64,000 nucleotides of DNA from an uncultured Bacilli bacterium (lineage in GTDB: Bacteria; Bacillota_I; Bacilli_A; RF39; UBA660): the NCBI GenBank assembly GCA_934102215.1, contig CAKOSH010000002.1, positions 124,001 to 188,000 on the forward strand, given 5' to 3'. The notes beneath the pieces are model-generated. The model ran no database searches, was not told the origin of the DNA, and saw only the letters and a program-made list of their open reading frames with translations. The translations under genes and the position numbers were made by a program. Shown piece by piece: positions 47,663 to 56,616 of the stretch. Each line of letters starts with the position of its first letter. The first letter of the stretch is position 1.

Positions 47663-50244
47663 GTGAGAAATTTAAAGATTATTTAGCAATGTATTGTACA
47701 GAAGAAGATTTATCAGAAGAAAAATATATAAGTCAATTTTTAAAGGGCAAAGAAGATGGAAAACGTAAACTAAGAAAATTAAAGCCATATAAAAATTGTG
47801 TATTTTTACAATTAGATGACGATAGCTTTAATTTCCCAGGATGTTATGTAAATTATAGTTCACTTGACTGTGTATTAAATTGTGATAAAGAAGTACTTAC
47901 TAAGTTACTTGATAAATATACTAAGTTACTTGATAAATATAATGAAAAAAAAGATCTTAATTATAGCAATATTATGCAATATTTATATGTTTCACATGGA
48001 TTATCACGTCTTATTAGGGAACTTAAAAGTTGCGGATTTGAAGGTTCATTTGTAATGAGTGCCGGAACTAGTGAAAAGAAAATAATATGTGCTAATATAG
48101 GTGAAACTTCTCATTTATATTATGGATATAATAAAGATGGAAAATTAATGTTTGCTGATAATAAAGAAAGCATTATAGAAAAGTCAGTAGATAAATCATA
48201 TAGTATTGTAATGCCGAATACTTATTATGATGGTGAAAAATTTTGTATTCTTGGTGAAAAATATGGCCCATTTGTATTAACTAGTGATCCTAATAATACA
48301 AGAAGCAAAGCAGAAATGAAAAAACTAAAAGACAGTGTTAAAAGATTTTTAACAGGTGAAGAAGAATTAAATGAAACACATTGTAACAATCATTATCTAC
48401 TAGGAGCAAATAATAGAATATTTACTAGTAGTGATAATAAATACACTTATATGATAAATTGTTCAAATCCAGAAATGTTAACTAAATTATGGGAAGAAAA
48501 ATTTAAAGATAAAAGGGTAGCTACTGAAGACTTAATTTTACCTTATTTATATTATAAGTATGGTATGAAATATACTATTGATTTATTAAATAGTAATGGT
48601 ATAGATTGCTCATTTGTTATGGTAAATAATGATGATGGACTTATTTCAGCAGGTAAAAGTGGAAAAGGTGAATTATACTATTCATATAGTGAAGATGGCA
48701 ATATATCTTTTAGTAGTGATGAAAATATCTTGTCAAACTTTAAAGAAGAGATAGTAGAAATAGGTGATAGATATTATGACAGGGGCGAATTTTACGAAAT
48801 AAAAAAAGGTACAAAAAAAGATAAAAATAAATTTAAAGAAAAGATAAATTCAAAAGAGACTAAAAAAATAGAAGAGTCTAAAGAAAAAGTTTCAAAAAAA
48901 GATAATGTTAATTTAGAAAAAACTACTGAAAAGAAAGAATCACAAGAAAGTGATACTAATTTAGAAGAATCTAGCGAAAATAAAAAAGGTAATGAAGATA
49001 GTTCTAAAACAGAAAGATCAAATAAAGAAAAAGAATTACAAAAAAGTGATACCGATTTAAAAGAATCTAGCGAAAATAAAAAAGGTACTAAAGACAGTTC
49101 TAAAACAGCAAAATCAGATAAAGAAAAAGAAGAAAATTTAACTTTGCCAAAAGAAATGATGGACTTTATAAACGATATTATGTCAGGTAATATCAGTGAT
49201 GAAGTTCGTGATAAGATTAAAGAATCACTTCAAAAATATCTTAATAGTGATGAAATAAAAAATAGAATAGAAAGTTCTATTAGTGGAAGCATAGATACTG
49301 AAACAAAGAAAGAACTTCTTAAGATAGTACGTAATGAAGTTGAAAAATCAGGTTATAAAGAAAGCGTACGTAAAGAGATAAGTGAAGAAGTAGAAAAGAT
49401 AATAAGTGAGGAAAAGAAGAAACTTAATTTACCAACTGTTCATATTATTAATCTTCATGGTGAAGAAATAGGTAGAACTGATGCTGAACATTTTCATGAA
49501 AAGTTTGAAGAAATACTTAACTTAGTAAATATGGATGAACCAGTTATGTTAATTGGTCCTGCTGGTAGTGGTAAAAACTATTCAATAGCTCAAGTATCAA
49601 AAGCACTCAATAAACACATGTATTATACTAATAATGCAAGCAATGAATTTAAGCTAACTGGATTTATTGATGCTGGTGGTAATTATCGTGATACTGAATT
49701 CTATAAAGCATTTAAAAATGGTGGAGTATTCTTTTTAGATGAAATAGATAATTCTGATCCATCTGCGTTAATAGTCATAAACTCAGCACTTGCGAATGGA
49801 TATATGGCTTTTCCACATAAAACAATAGATAGACATCCTGATTTTAGAATGGTGGCCGCCGCTAATACCTGGGGCCGTGGTAGTGATTTTCAATATGTAG
49901 GTCGTAATGTGCTTGATGCATCAACTCTTGATAGATTTGATAATGTATTCTTTGATTATGATATGGCATTAGAAGAAAAATTATATCCTAATGATAGTGT
50001 TTTAGACTTCATGTGGGCATTTAGAGATGCAGTAGAAAAATCAAGAATACCACATATAGTATCAACTCGTGGAATAGGTAAAGTATATAAAAAAGAGATA
50101 AGTGGCTTTTCACCAGAAACAACATTAAGAGTAAATGTAATACGTAATTTATCACAAGATGATTTAAATGTAATACTTGGAAATATGGAGAAACTTAAAA
50201 ATAATAAATACTATGAAGCATGTAAAAAATTAATTATTAAATAG
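47659..50244 (+). CDS. MoxR/dynein-type AAA+ ATPase with duplicated N-terminal domain
   Basis: The protein has 861 residues. The N-terminal part has two related modules (about 110-210 and 290-390; SCGFEGSFVMSAG...LYYGYNKDGK versus SNGIDCSFVMVNN...LYYSYSEDGN). Next come a Lys/Glu-rich linker with a ~32-residue tandem repeat (about 430-495), a coiled coil, and the C-terminal ATPase: Walker A GPAGSGKN (633-640), Walker B VFFLDEID, sensor AAANTWGRG and Arg finger STLDRFDN. It is probably an ATP-driven remodelling factor acting with the VWA-like neighbour. The target is unknown. Confidence 0.75.
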   Translation: MSEKFKDYLAMYCTEEDLSEEKYISQFLKGKEDGKRKLRKLKPYKNCVFLQLDDDSFNFPGCYVNYSSLDCVLNCDKEVLTKLLDKYTKLLDKYNEKKDLNYSNIMQYLYVSHGLSRLIRELKSCGFEGSFVMSAGTSEKKIICANIGETSHLYYGYNKDGKLMFADNKESIIEKSVDKSYSIVMPNTYYDGEKFCILGEKYGPFVLTSDPNNTRSKAEMKKLKDSVKRFLTGEEELNETHCNNHYLLGANNRIFTSSDNKYTYMINCSNPEMLTKLWEEKFKDKRVATEDLILPYLYYKYGMKYTIDLLNSNGIDCSFVMVNNDDGLISAGKSGKGELYYSYSEDGNISFSSDENILSNFKEEIVEIGDRYYDRGEFYEIKKGTKKDKNKFKEKINSKETKKIEESKEKVSKKDNVNLEKTTEKKESQESDTNLEESSENKKGNEDSSKTERSNKEKELQKSDTDLKESSENKKGTKDSSKTAKSDKEKEENLTLPKEMMDFINDIMSGNISDEVRDKIKESLQKYLNSDEIKNRIESSISGSIDTETKKELLKIVRNEVEKSGYKESVRKEISEEVEKIISEEKKKLNLPTVHIINLHGEEIGRTDAEHFHEKFEEILNLVNMDEPVMLIGPAGSGKNYSIAQVSKALNKHMYYTNNASNEFKLTGFIDAGGNYRDTEFYKAFKNGGVFFLDEIDNSDPSALIVINSALANGYMAFPHKTIDRHPDFRMVAAANTWGRGSDFQYVGRNVLDASTLDRFDNVFFDYDMALEEKLYPNDSVLDFMWAFRDAVEKSRIPHIVSTRGIGKVYKKEISGFSPETTLRVNVIRNLSQDDLNVILGNMEKLKNNKYYEACKKLIIK

Positions 50245-50250
50245 AAAAGA

Positions 50251-50279
50251 GTGAGAAAAATGAAAATTCTTACTTTTTT
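50251..50279 (+). terminator. Terminator of the MoxR gene
   Basis: GTGAGAA and TTCTTAC pair over 7 bp (one G-U); the flanking A and T runs extend the stem and give a T6 tail. Confidence 0.7.
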
Positions 50280-50302
50280 CTTGAAATAATTAGTAATAAT
50301 CG

Positions 50303-50332
50303 TTGACAAAAGGGGTTCTGGTATGCTATTAT
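50303..50332 (+). promoter_or_regulatory. Promoter of the str operon
   Basis: Consensus TTGACA (50303-50308), 18 bp spacer, TATTAT (50327-50332) with TG extension (TATGCTATTAT). Confidence 0.7.
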
Positions 50333-50346
50333 TAACTAGATTTCAG

Positions 50347-50365
50347 GTTTTCTCACGCAGAAAAC
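50347..50365 (+). promoter_or_regulatory. Leader hairpin of the rpsL message
   Basis: GTTTTCT and AGAAAAC pair over 7 bp around CACGC, 57 bp before rpsL. No T-run follows, so it is a leader structure and not a terminator. Confidence 0.5.
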
Positions 50366-50421
50366 TTAAAAAAATATAGTAAATGATACACCTGGAAATG
50401 TGTATAAGAAAGGAGACTAAT

Positions 50422-50838
50422 ATGCCTACAATTAATCAATTAGTAAGAAAGAGTAGAGGACAAAAGGTTAAAAAGAGTAAAAGCCCAGTATTAAATGTTG
50501 GATATAACTCTAAAGACAAAGTAAGAACTAACAACTGTGCACCACAAAAACGTGGAGTTTGTACTCGTGTTTCTACTAAAACACCAAAGAAACCAAACTC
50601 AGCTTTAAGAAAAATTGCTAAAGTTAAATTAAGTAACGGTTATGAAGTAAACTGCTATATCGGTGGTGAAGGACATAACTTACAAGAACATAGTGTTGTT
50701 CTAATTCGTGGTGGTCGTGTTAAAGATCTTATCGGTGTTCGTTATCATATTGTTCGTGGAACTTTAGATACAGCTGGTATTGATAAAAGAAGACAAGGTA
50801 GAAGTAAATACGGAACTAAAAAACCTAAAAATAAATAA
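50422..50838 (+). CDS. rpsL: 30S ribosomal protein S12
   Basis: S12 shapes the decoding centre. The 138 residues start PTINQLVRKSRGQKVKKSKS, with the streptomycin loop TPKKPNSALRKIAKVKLSNG and the GGRVKDLIGVRYHIVRG signature. The Lys in PKKPNS is wild type, so the gene predicts streptomycin sensitivity at this position. AAGGAG before ATG 50422 rules out an upstream extension. Confidence 0.97.
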   Translation: MPTINQLVRKSRGQKVKKSKSPVLNVGYNSKDKVRTNNCAPQKRGVCTRVSTKTPKKPNSALRKIAKVKLSNGYEVNCYIGGEGHNLQEHSVVLIRGGRVKDLIGVRYHIVRGTLDTAGIDKRRQGRSKYGTKKPKNK

Positions 50839-50865
50839 TTAAGTTTGAGAAAGGAGAAATAAAAC

Positions 50866-51333
50866 ATGCGTAAAAGACAAGCAATAAAAAGAGATGTTTT
50901 AGCAGATCCAATATATAATTCTAAAATGATTACTAAATTAATCAATGGAATTATGTTAGATGGTAAAAAAGGAACTGCTCAAAAAATATTATATGATGCA
51001 CTTGAAACAGTAAAAGAAAAAACAAATAGAGATCCTATGGAAGTTCTAAATGAAGCATTTGATAATATTAGACCATCACTAGAAATTAGAAGTAGAAGAA
51101 TTGGTGGAAGTAACTATTCAGTTCCAACTGAAGTACGTGAAGAAAGAGCTAATGCTTTAATGCTTAGATGGTTAATTCAATATGCTAAAAATAGAAGCGG
51201 AAGAGGAATGGCAGAAAAATTAGCTGCTGAAATTATAGATGCTTCAAATGGAATTGGTGGAGCAGTTAAAAAACGTGAAGATACTCATAAGATGGCTGAA
51301 GCTAACAAGGCTTATGCTCATTATAGATGGTAA
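50866..51333 (+). CDS. rpsG: 30S ribosomal protein S7
   Basis: S7 organises the 16S rRNA 3' domain. The 155 residues start RKRQAIKRDVLADPIYNSKM and contain RIGGSNYSVPTEVREERANAL and KKREDTHKMAEANKAYAHYRW. The length is standard. GAAAGGAGAA precedes the ATG. It is the second gene of the str operon and the usual autoregulator of it. Confidence 0.97.
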   Translation: MRKRQAIKRDVLADPIYNSKMITKLINGIMLDGKKGTAQKILYDALETVKEKTNRDPMEVLNEAFDNIRPSLEIRSRRIGGSNYSVPTEVREERANALMLRWLIQYAKNRSGRGMAEKLAAEIIDASNGIGGAVKKREDTHKMAEANKAYAHYRW

Positions 51334-51348
51334 GAAGGGAGAACACTA

Positions 51349-53424
51349 ATGGCGCGTGATGTATCGTTAGAAAAAACACGTAATATAGGAATTATGGCTC
51401 ATATAGATGCTGGTAAAACAACAACTACTGAGAGAATTCTATATTTAGGTGGAAACATTCATAAAATTGGTGAAACTCATGATGGAGCTTCTCAAATGGA
51501 CTGGATGGATCAAGAAAAAGAAAGAGGTATAACAATTACTAGTGCTGCAACTACTGTACACTGGAATGGCTATAGATTCAATATAATAGATACTCCGGGA
51601 CACGTAGACTTCACTATTGAAGTTGCTCGTAGTTTAAGAGTTTTAGATGGTGCTGTTGCACTTATTGATGCTCAAGCTGGAGTTGAAACACAAACTGAAC
51701 AAGTTTGGAGACAGGCAAATGATTATATGGTTCCAAGAATGATTTGTGCTAATAAGATGGAAAAAATGGGAGCTGATTTCTATTATTCAATAGATTCAAT
51801 TCATCATAGACTATCTGAAAATGCAGAACCAATCATGTTACCAATTGGAGCTGAAGATCACTTTACAGGATATGTTGATTTAGTTACTATGAAAGCTTAT
51901 AGCTATGATGGAACTGCTGCTCAAAATGTTACTGAAATTGAAATACCAGCAGACTTGATGGATAAAGCTGAAGAATATAGAGGTAAATTAATAGATGCTG
52001 TTGCTGATTTCTCTGACGAATTAATGGAACAATATTTAGAAGGAAATGAAATTAGTGTAGATTTATTAAAATCAACTATAAGAAAAGCTACATTAGCTGT
52101 TAAATTTTTCCCAGTATTATGTGCTGATGCTTTAGGTGATAAAGGTACTCGTGCATTAATGGATGCAGTTATTGATTATCTACCATCTCCACTTGATATT
52201 GCAGCTGTTAAAGGCGTTGATATGAATGATAAAGAGGTTGAAAGAAAAGCTAGTGATAGTGAACCATTCAGTGCTTTAGCATTCAAAGTTATGAACGATC
52301 CATTTGTAGGAAACTTAACATTCTTCCGTGTATACTCTGGTGTACTTAAATCAGGAAGTTATGTTATGAACTCTACTAAAGGAGAAAAAGAAAGAATCGG
52401 ACGCATTCTTCAAATGCATGCTAATCAAAGAAAAGAAATTAGCGAAGTATATGCTGGAGAAATTGCTGCTGCTGTAGGTCTTAAAGATACTACTACAGGA
52501 GATACTCTATGTGATGAAAAGAATCAAGTTATTCTTGAAAAAATGGTATTCCCAGAACCAGTTATTGAACTTGCTATTGAACCAAAATCAAAAGCAGATC
52601 AAGAAAAGATGGGAATTGCTCTTCAAAAATTAGCTAAAGAAGATCCATCATTCAGAGCTAAAACTGATCATGAAACTGGTCAAACTATTATAGCAGGTAT
52701 GGGTGAACTTCATTTAGATGTTCTAGTTGATAGAATGAGAAGAGAATTCGGCGTTGAAGCTAATGTTGGTAAACCACAAGTTGCTTATAGAGAAACTCTT
52801 AAGAGTACTGCTGAATGTGAAGGTAAATATATTAAACAATCAGGTGGACGTGGACAATATGGACATGTTTGGGTTAAATTTGAACCAAATCCTGATAAGG
52901 GATATGAATTTGTTGATGAAGTAGTAGGTGGAGTTGTTCCTCGTGAATATATTCCTGTAGTTGACAAAGGACTTCAAGAAGCTTTAGCGGGTGGTGTACT
53001 TGCTGGATATCCAATGATAGATGTTAAATGTACATTATTTGATGGATCTTACCATGATGTAGACTCAAATGAAATGGCATTTAAAATTGCAGCTTCTATG
53101 GCATTAAAAGAAGCTAAAAATAAATGTAATCCTTGCATTTTAGAACCAATTATGAATGTTGAAGTAGTTGTTCCAGAAGAATTCATGGGAACAGTTATGG
53201 GAGACTTAACTAGTAGACGTGGAAAACCACTTGGTAATGAATCAAGAGGTAGAGATATTTCTATTAGAGCTATGGTTCCACTTTCAGAAATGTTCGGTTA
53301 CATGACAGTTCTTAGAAGTAATACTCAAGGACGTGGTACATATCAAATGATATTTGATCACTATGAAGAAGTTCCAAGAAGTATTGCTGAAGACATTATA
53401 AAGAAAAATGGTGTACAACAATAA
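51349..53424 (+). CDS. fusA: Elongation factor G
   Basis: This is the translocation GTPase, with 691 residues. The G domain has AHIDAGKTTTTERILY, DTPGHVDFTIEV and ICANKMEKMG. Domains II-V follow with LAKEDPSFRAKTDHETGQTI and the C-terminal GDLTSRRG. The SD AAGGGAGAA is 16 bp after rpsG. It is not a tetracycline-protection homologue, since the operon context and length fit FusA. Confidence 0.98.
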   Translation: MARDVSLEKTRNIGIMAHIDAGKTTTTERILYLGGNIHKIGETHDGASQMDWMDQEKERGITITSAATTVHWNGYRFNIIDTPGHVDFTIEVARSLRVLDGAVALIDAQAGVETQTEQVWRQANDYMVPRMICANKMEKMGADFYYSIDSIHHRLSENAEPIMLPIGAEDHFTGYVDLVTMKAYSYDGTAAQNVTEIEIPADLMDKAEEYRGKLIDAVADFSDELMEQYLEGNEISVDLLKSTIRKATLAVKFFPVLCADALGDKGTRALMDAVIDYLPSPLDIAAVKGVDMNDKEVERKASDSEPFSALAFKVMNDPFVGNLTFFRVYSGVLKSGSYVMNSTKGEKERIGRILQMHANQRKEISEVYAGEIAAAVGLKDTTTGDTLCDEKNQVILEKMVFPEPVIELAIEPKSKADQEKMGIALQKLAKEDPSFRAKTDHETGQTIIAGMGELHLDVLVDRMRREFGVEANVGKPQVAYRETLKSTAECEGKYIKQSGGRGQYGHVWVKFEPNPDKGYEFVDEVVGGVVPREYIPVVDKGLQEALAGGVLAGYPMIDVKCTLFDGSYHDVDSNEMAFKIAASMALKEAKNKCNPCILEPIMNVEVVVPEEFMGTVMGDLTSRRGKPLGNESRGRDISIRAMVPLSEMFGYMTVLRSNTQGRGTYQMIFDHYEEVPRSIAEDIIKKNGVQQ

Positions 53425-53451
53425 GTATACTTTTGAAAAGTTTTGTTATTT

Positions 53452-53489
53452 ATACTTGAAATATTATCAAGTATTAGATAAAATATAAT
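53452..53489 (+). promoter_or_regulatory. Hairpin and possible internal promoter before tuf
   Basis: ATACTTGA (53452-53459) and TCAAGTAT (53467-53474) form a perfect 8-bp stem without T-run. TATAAT follows at 53484-53489 with no good -35. It may tune tuf expression relative to fusA. Confidence 0.35.
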
Positions 53490-53514
53490 ATGTAAACAAA
53501 GGAGGAAAAATAAA

Positions 53515-54684
53515 ATGGCAAAACAAAAATTCGACCGTTCAAAAGAGCATGTTAATATTGGTACTATTGGACACGTTGACCATGGTAAAACAACATTAAC
53601 TGCTGCAATTACTAAATATTTTGGAGAATTTATGGATTATGATCAAATCGATAAAGCTCCAGAGGAAAGAGAAAGAGGTATTACTATTAATACTGCTCAC
53701 GTTGAGTATTCAACTGACAAACGTCACTATGCTCACGTTGACTGTCCAGGACATGCTGATTATGTTAAGAACATGATTACAGGTGCTGCTCAAATGGATG
53801 GTGCTATTCTAGTTGTTAGTGCAACTGATGGACCAATGCCTCAAACAAGAGAACACATCTTACTTTCTCGTCAAGTTGGTGTACCAAAAATGGTAGTATT
53901 CATCAATAAATGCGATATGGTAGATGATCCAGAACTTTTAGACTTAGTTGAAATGGAAGTTCGTGAATTATTAAATGAATATGGATTCGATGGAGACAAT
54001 ACTCCAGTTATTCGTGGATCTGCATTAAAGGCTCTTGAAGGTGATGAAAAGTGGGTACAACCAATTAAAGACCTTATGGCTGCTGTTGACTCATGGATTG
54101 ATACTCCTAAGAGAGATAATGACAAACCATTCTTAATGAGTATTGAAGATGTATTTACTATTACAGGACGTGGAACTGTTGTTACAGGACGTGTTGAAAG
54201 AGGTAAATTAAATCTTAATGATGAAGTTGAAATCGTTGGATTAAAACCAACAAGAAAGACTGTTGTTACTGGTATCGAAATGTTCAGAAAATCATTAGAT
54301 TATGCTGAAGCTGGAGATAACGCTGGAGTTTTACTTCGTGGTATCAATAGAGAAGATGTAGAAAGAGGACAAATCTTATGTAAACCAGGTAGCATTACAC
54401 CACATAAGAAATTCAAAGCTAGTGTATATGTTCTATCTAAAGAAGAAGGTGGAAGACATACTCCATTCTTCAGTAACTATAGACCTCAATTCTATTTCAG
54501 AACTACTGATGTTACAGGTGTAATTACATTACCAGAAGGAACTGAAATGGTTATGCCAGGTGACAATGTTGATATGACTGTTGAATTAATTGCTCCTATC
54601 GCTATCGAAAACGGAACTAAGTTCTCAATTCGTGAAGGTGGTAGAACAGTTGGTGCTGGTGTTGTATCAGAAATCATGGAATAA
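53515..54684 (+). CDS. tuf: Elongation factor Tu
   Basis: EF-Tu delivers aminoacyl-tRNA. The 389 residues contain GHVDHGKTTLTAAI, DCPGHADYVKNMI, FINKCDMVDD and the effector region ERERGITINTAHVEY; domains 2 and 3 are complete. AAAGGAGG precedes the ATG. It is the last gene of the str operon. Confidence 0.98.
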   Translation: MAKQKFDRSKEHVNIGTIGHVDHGKTTLTAAITKYFGEFMDYDQIDKAPEERERGITINTAHVEYSTDKRHYAHVDCPGHADYVKNMITGAAQMDGAILVVSATDGPMPQTREHILLSRQVGVPKMVVFINKCDMVDDPELLDLVEMEVRELLNEYGFDGDNTPVIRGSALKALEGDEKWVQPIKDLMAAVDSWIDTPKRDNDKPFLMSIEDVFTITGRGTVVTGRVERGKLNLNDEVEIVGLKPTRKTVVTGIEMFRKSLDYAEAGDNAGVLLRGINREDVERGQILCKPGSITPHKKFKASVYVLSKEEGGRHTPFFSNYRPQFYFRTTDVTGVITLPEGTEMVMPGDNVDMTVELIAPIAIENGTKFSIREGGRTVGAGVVSEIME

Positions 54685-54694
54685 TTGAAATAAT

Positions 54695-54718
54695 AGGCTC
54701 TAGAAATAGGGTCTTTTA
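54695..54718 (+). terminator. Terminator of the str operon
   Basis: AGGCTCTA and TAGGGTCT pair over 8 bp (two G-U) with a GAAA tetraloop, then TTTATTTT. Confidence 0.75.
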
Positions 54719-54733
54719 TTTTGCATTAAATTA

Positions 54734-54742
54734 TGCTATAAT
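54734..54742 (+). promoter_or_regulatory. Extended -10 promoter of the LysM/GH25 gene
   Basis: TGCTATAAT, with TATAAT at 54737-54742; TTTTAT at 54714-54719 is a weak -35 with 17 bp spacing. Confidence 0.5.
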
Positions 54743-54763
54743 AACAGGACTTTAGGAGATAAT

Positions 54764-56590
54764 ATGGAAAACGAAAGTAAAAAGAAAATTAAAAATAAAG
54801 TAATACTTTATACAGTAGGTGGAGCACTTACTGCTAATTTAGTAAAAGATGTAGTTCTTGGTATTAAAGATTCTAGTATTCGTGGTAAGAGTGATGCCAG
54901 TCATGAAAATAGTGTTGGTTATGAAAATATAAATACAAGATTTAATACTAAAGTTCATGTTAATAATTTTGTAGTATTACATATTAAAAGAAAAGAATAT
55001 AACGATATAACCGCTCTTACTAATAAACTTAATAAATGTAAGAATGAAGGAATATCTGTTTCATTAGTATTTGAATGTGATGCTGATACTCTTGGTAAAA
55101 TGTATATGGATACTGATTATTTAGAAAGTATTCTTAAAAGATTTGATATTGATATGCCAATATATTTTGATATAGATAAAATTATGTCAAATAAAAAATT
55201 AAATAATACAATGAAGAAAGAGATAATTGAATCATTCTTAAATAAGATGGATAATTCTTCTTATAGAATAGGTATCTATGGTAGTGATACTAATCTTAAT
55301 GATTTAAATAATCATTTAGTGGATATAACTAATAGAAGTGTTTTCTTAGTAAGAGATAGTGAAGAAGTCAAATACATAGGAAATATTGATATAACTAAAG
55401 GCTTAAGTGGTGAGATTACAGCATCTAAGAATTTATCTATGGTTACTGATTCAAATGTTATTTTACCTTGTAGTGCAATGTATATAGTAGGTGAAAATGA
55501 AACTCTTCATAGTATTGCATTAAAATGTGGACTTAGTGAAGAAGATTTAATGAAATATAACAATGTAAAAGAAGTAAGCGTAGGAGATTCATTATATATT
55601 CCTAATCTATATGAAGTAATTGATTCTAATAAAGATCTTGTATCATATAACTTTGGAGTAAGAAAAGGTATTGATATTTCTGATTATCAAGATACTATTT
55701 CATGGGATAGAGTAAGTGAAACATCTGATTATGTAATAGTTGAAGTTGCTAGAATCAAGAGTGATACTTATTTAGATACAGCAAGTGAACATATACAAAA
55801 TGTTATTACTAATAATATTGATTTAGGACTTTATATGTGTCTTGGAGGAAAAGAAGAAACATCTATCGTGCTAGAGAGAATAAGTAATTACCTAGATAGA
55901 TTAGATAGTGAGTTAAAAAGCAAAAATATTAATATTGACAAAAGTAAAACACCTATATTTATTGATTTTGAACTTGATAGTAGTGAAATTAATTATTATG
56001 ATATAGCACAAGGATTTAAAGAATTATGTAATAATCATGGATTTATGAATGTAGGTATATATGGTAACTCTAATACGCTATCTTGTATAAGTAATGATTT
56101 TGTAAAGCATGGAGCCTCACTTAAAACTGATGATTTTTATATATGGGCAGCAGGTGGACCTAATTATAAAGATGAAAGTAAATGGATTAATAAAGGATTT
56201 AAGATGAGTGAACTTGAAGAAGTGACTGAAACAAGTAATAATGAATATACAGTTTCTATGCAACAAGTTACTAATGTATGTACTGATACTGGTGCCACAA
56301 ATTCTATGGGACACTGTGATGTAAGTTTCTTATATGATGAAAGTATGTTTAGTGATAATAGTGAAGTGGAAGATAAAGAGGAATATACTGAGTATTTAGA
56401 AGTAGATTTAAATAGGTATAAAAATGTTCCTTATGAAACTATTATTCATGGAGTACAAAATTCATTAACATTCTTTACAGCTTTAGGATATAGTGTATTA
56501 TTTCTTAAGATTGTAGGTAAGAAATTAATATTATCAATTAAGAAACGTAAAATGATAAATGATGAAATTAAAAAGGAATTAAAAAAATAG
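54764..56590 (+). CDS. LysM and GH25 (lysozyme-like) cell-wall protein
   Basis: The protein has 608 residues. A short basic N-terminus and one hydrophobic segment come first, then a divergent GH25-like domain (about 65-215). A LysM module follows (about 240-285, YIVGENETLHSIALKCGLSE...SVGDSLYIPNLYEV) and then a better conserved GH25 domain (about 300-530, KGIDISDYQDTISWDRV, FIDFELD, YGNSNTLSCI). A C-terminal membrane helix and basic tail anchor it. It likely cleaves or binds peptidoglycan at the membrane-wall interface. The duplicated, partly degraded GH25 is unusual. Confidence 0.8.
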   Translation: MENESKKKIKNKVILYTVGGALTANLVKDVVLGIKDSSIRGKSDASHENSVGYENINTRFNTKVHVNNFVVLHIKRKEYNDITALTNKLNKCKNEGISVSLVFECDADTLGKMYMDTDYLESILKRFDIDMPIYFDIDKIMSNKKLNNTMKKEIIESFLNKMDNSSYRIGIYGSDTNLNDLNNHLVDITNRSVFLVRDSEEVKYIGNIDITKGLSGEITASKNLSMVTDSNVILPCSAMYIVGENETLHSIALKCGLSEEDLMKYNNVKEVSVGDSLYIPNLYEVIDSNKDLVSYNFGVRKGIDISDYQDTISWDRVSETSDYVIVEVARIKSDTYLDTASEHIQNVITNNIDLGLYMCLGGKEETSIVLERISNYLDRLDSELKSKNINIDKSKTPIFIDFELDSSEINYYDIAQGFKELCNNHGFMNVGIYGNSNTLSCISNDFVKHGASLKTDDFYIWAAGGPNYKDESKWINKGFKMSELEEVTETSNNEYTVSMQQVTNVCTDTGATNSMGHCDVSFLYDESMFSDNSEVEDKEEYTEYLEVDLNRYKNVPYETIIHGVQNSLTFFTALGYSVLFLKIVGKKLILSIKKRKMINDEIKKELKK

Positions 56591-56616
56591 AAGCATGTGA
56601 TTTTATGCTTCTTTTT
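56590..56616. terminator. Bidirectional terminator between GH25 gene and helD
   Basis: GAAGCAT and ATGCTTC pair over 7 bp, then T5. The last codons and stop of the minus-strand helD lie inside the stem. Confidence 0.7.
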
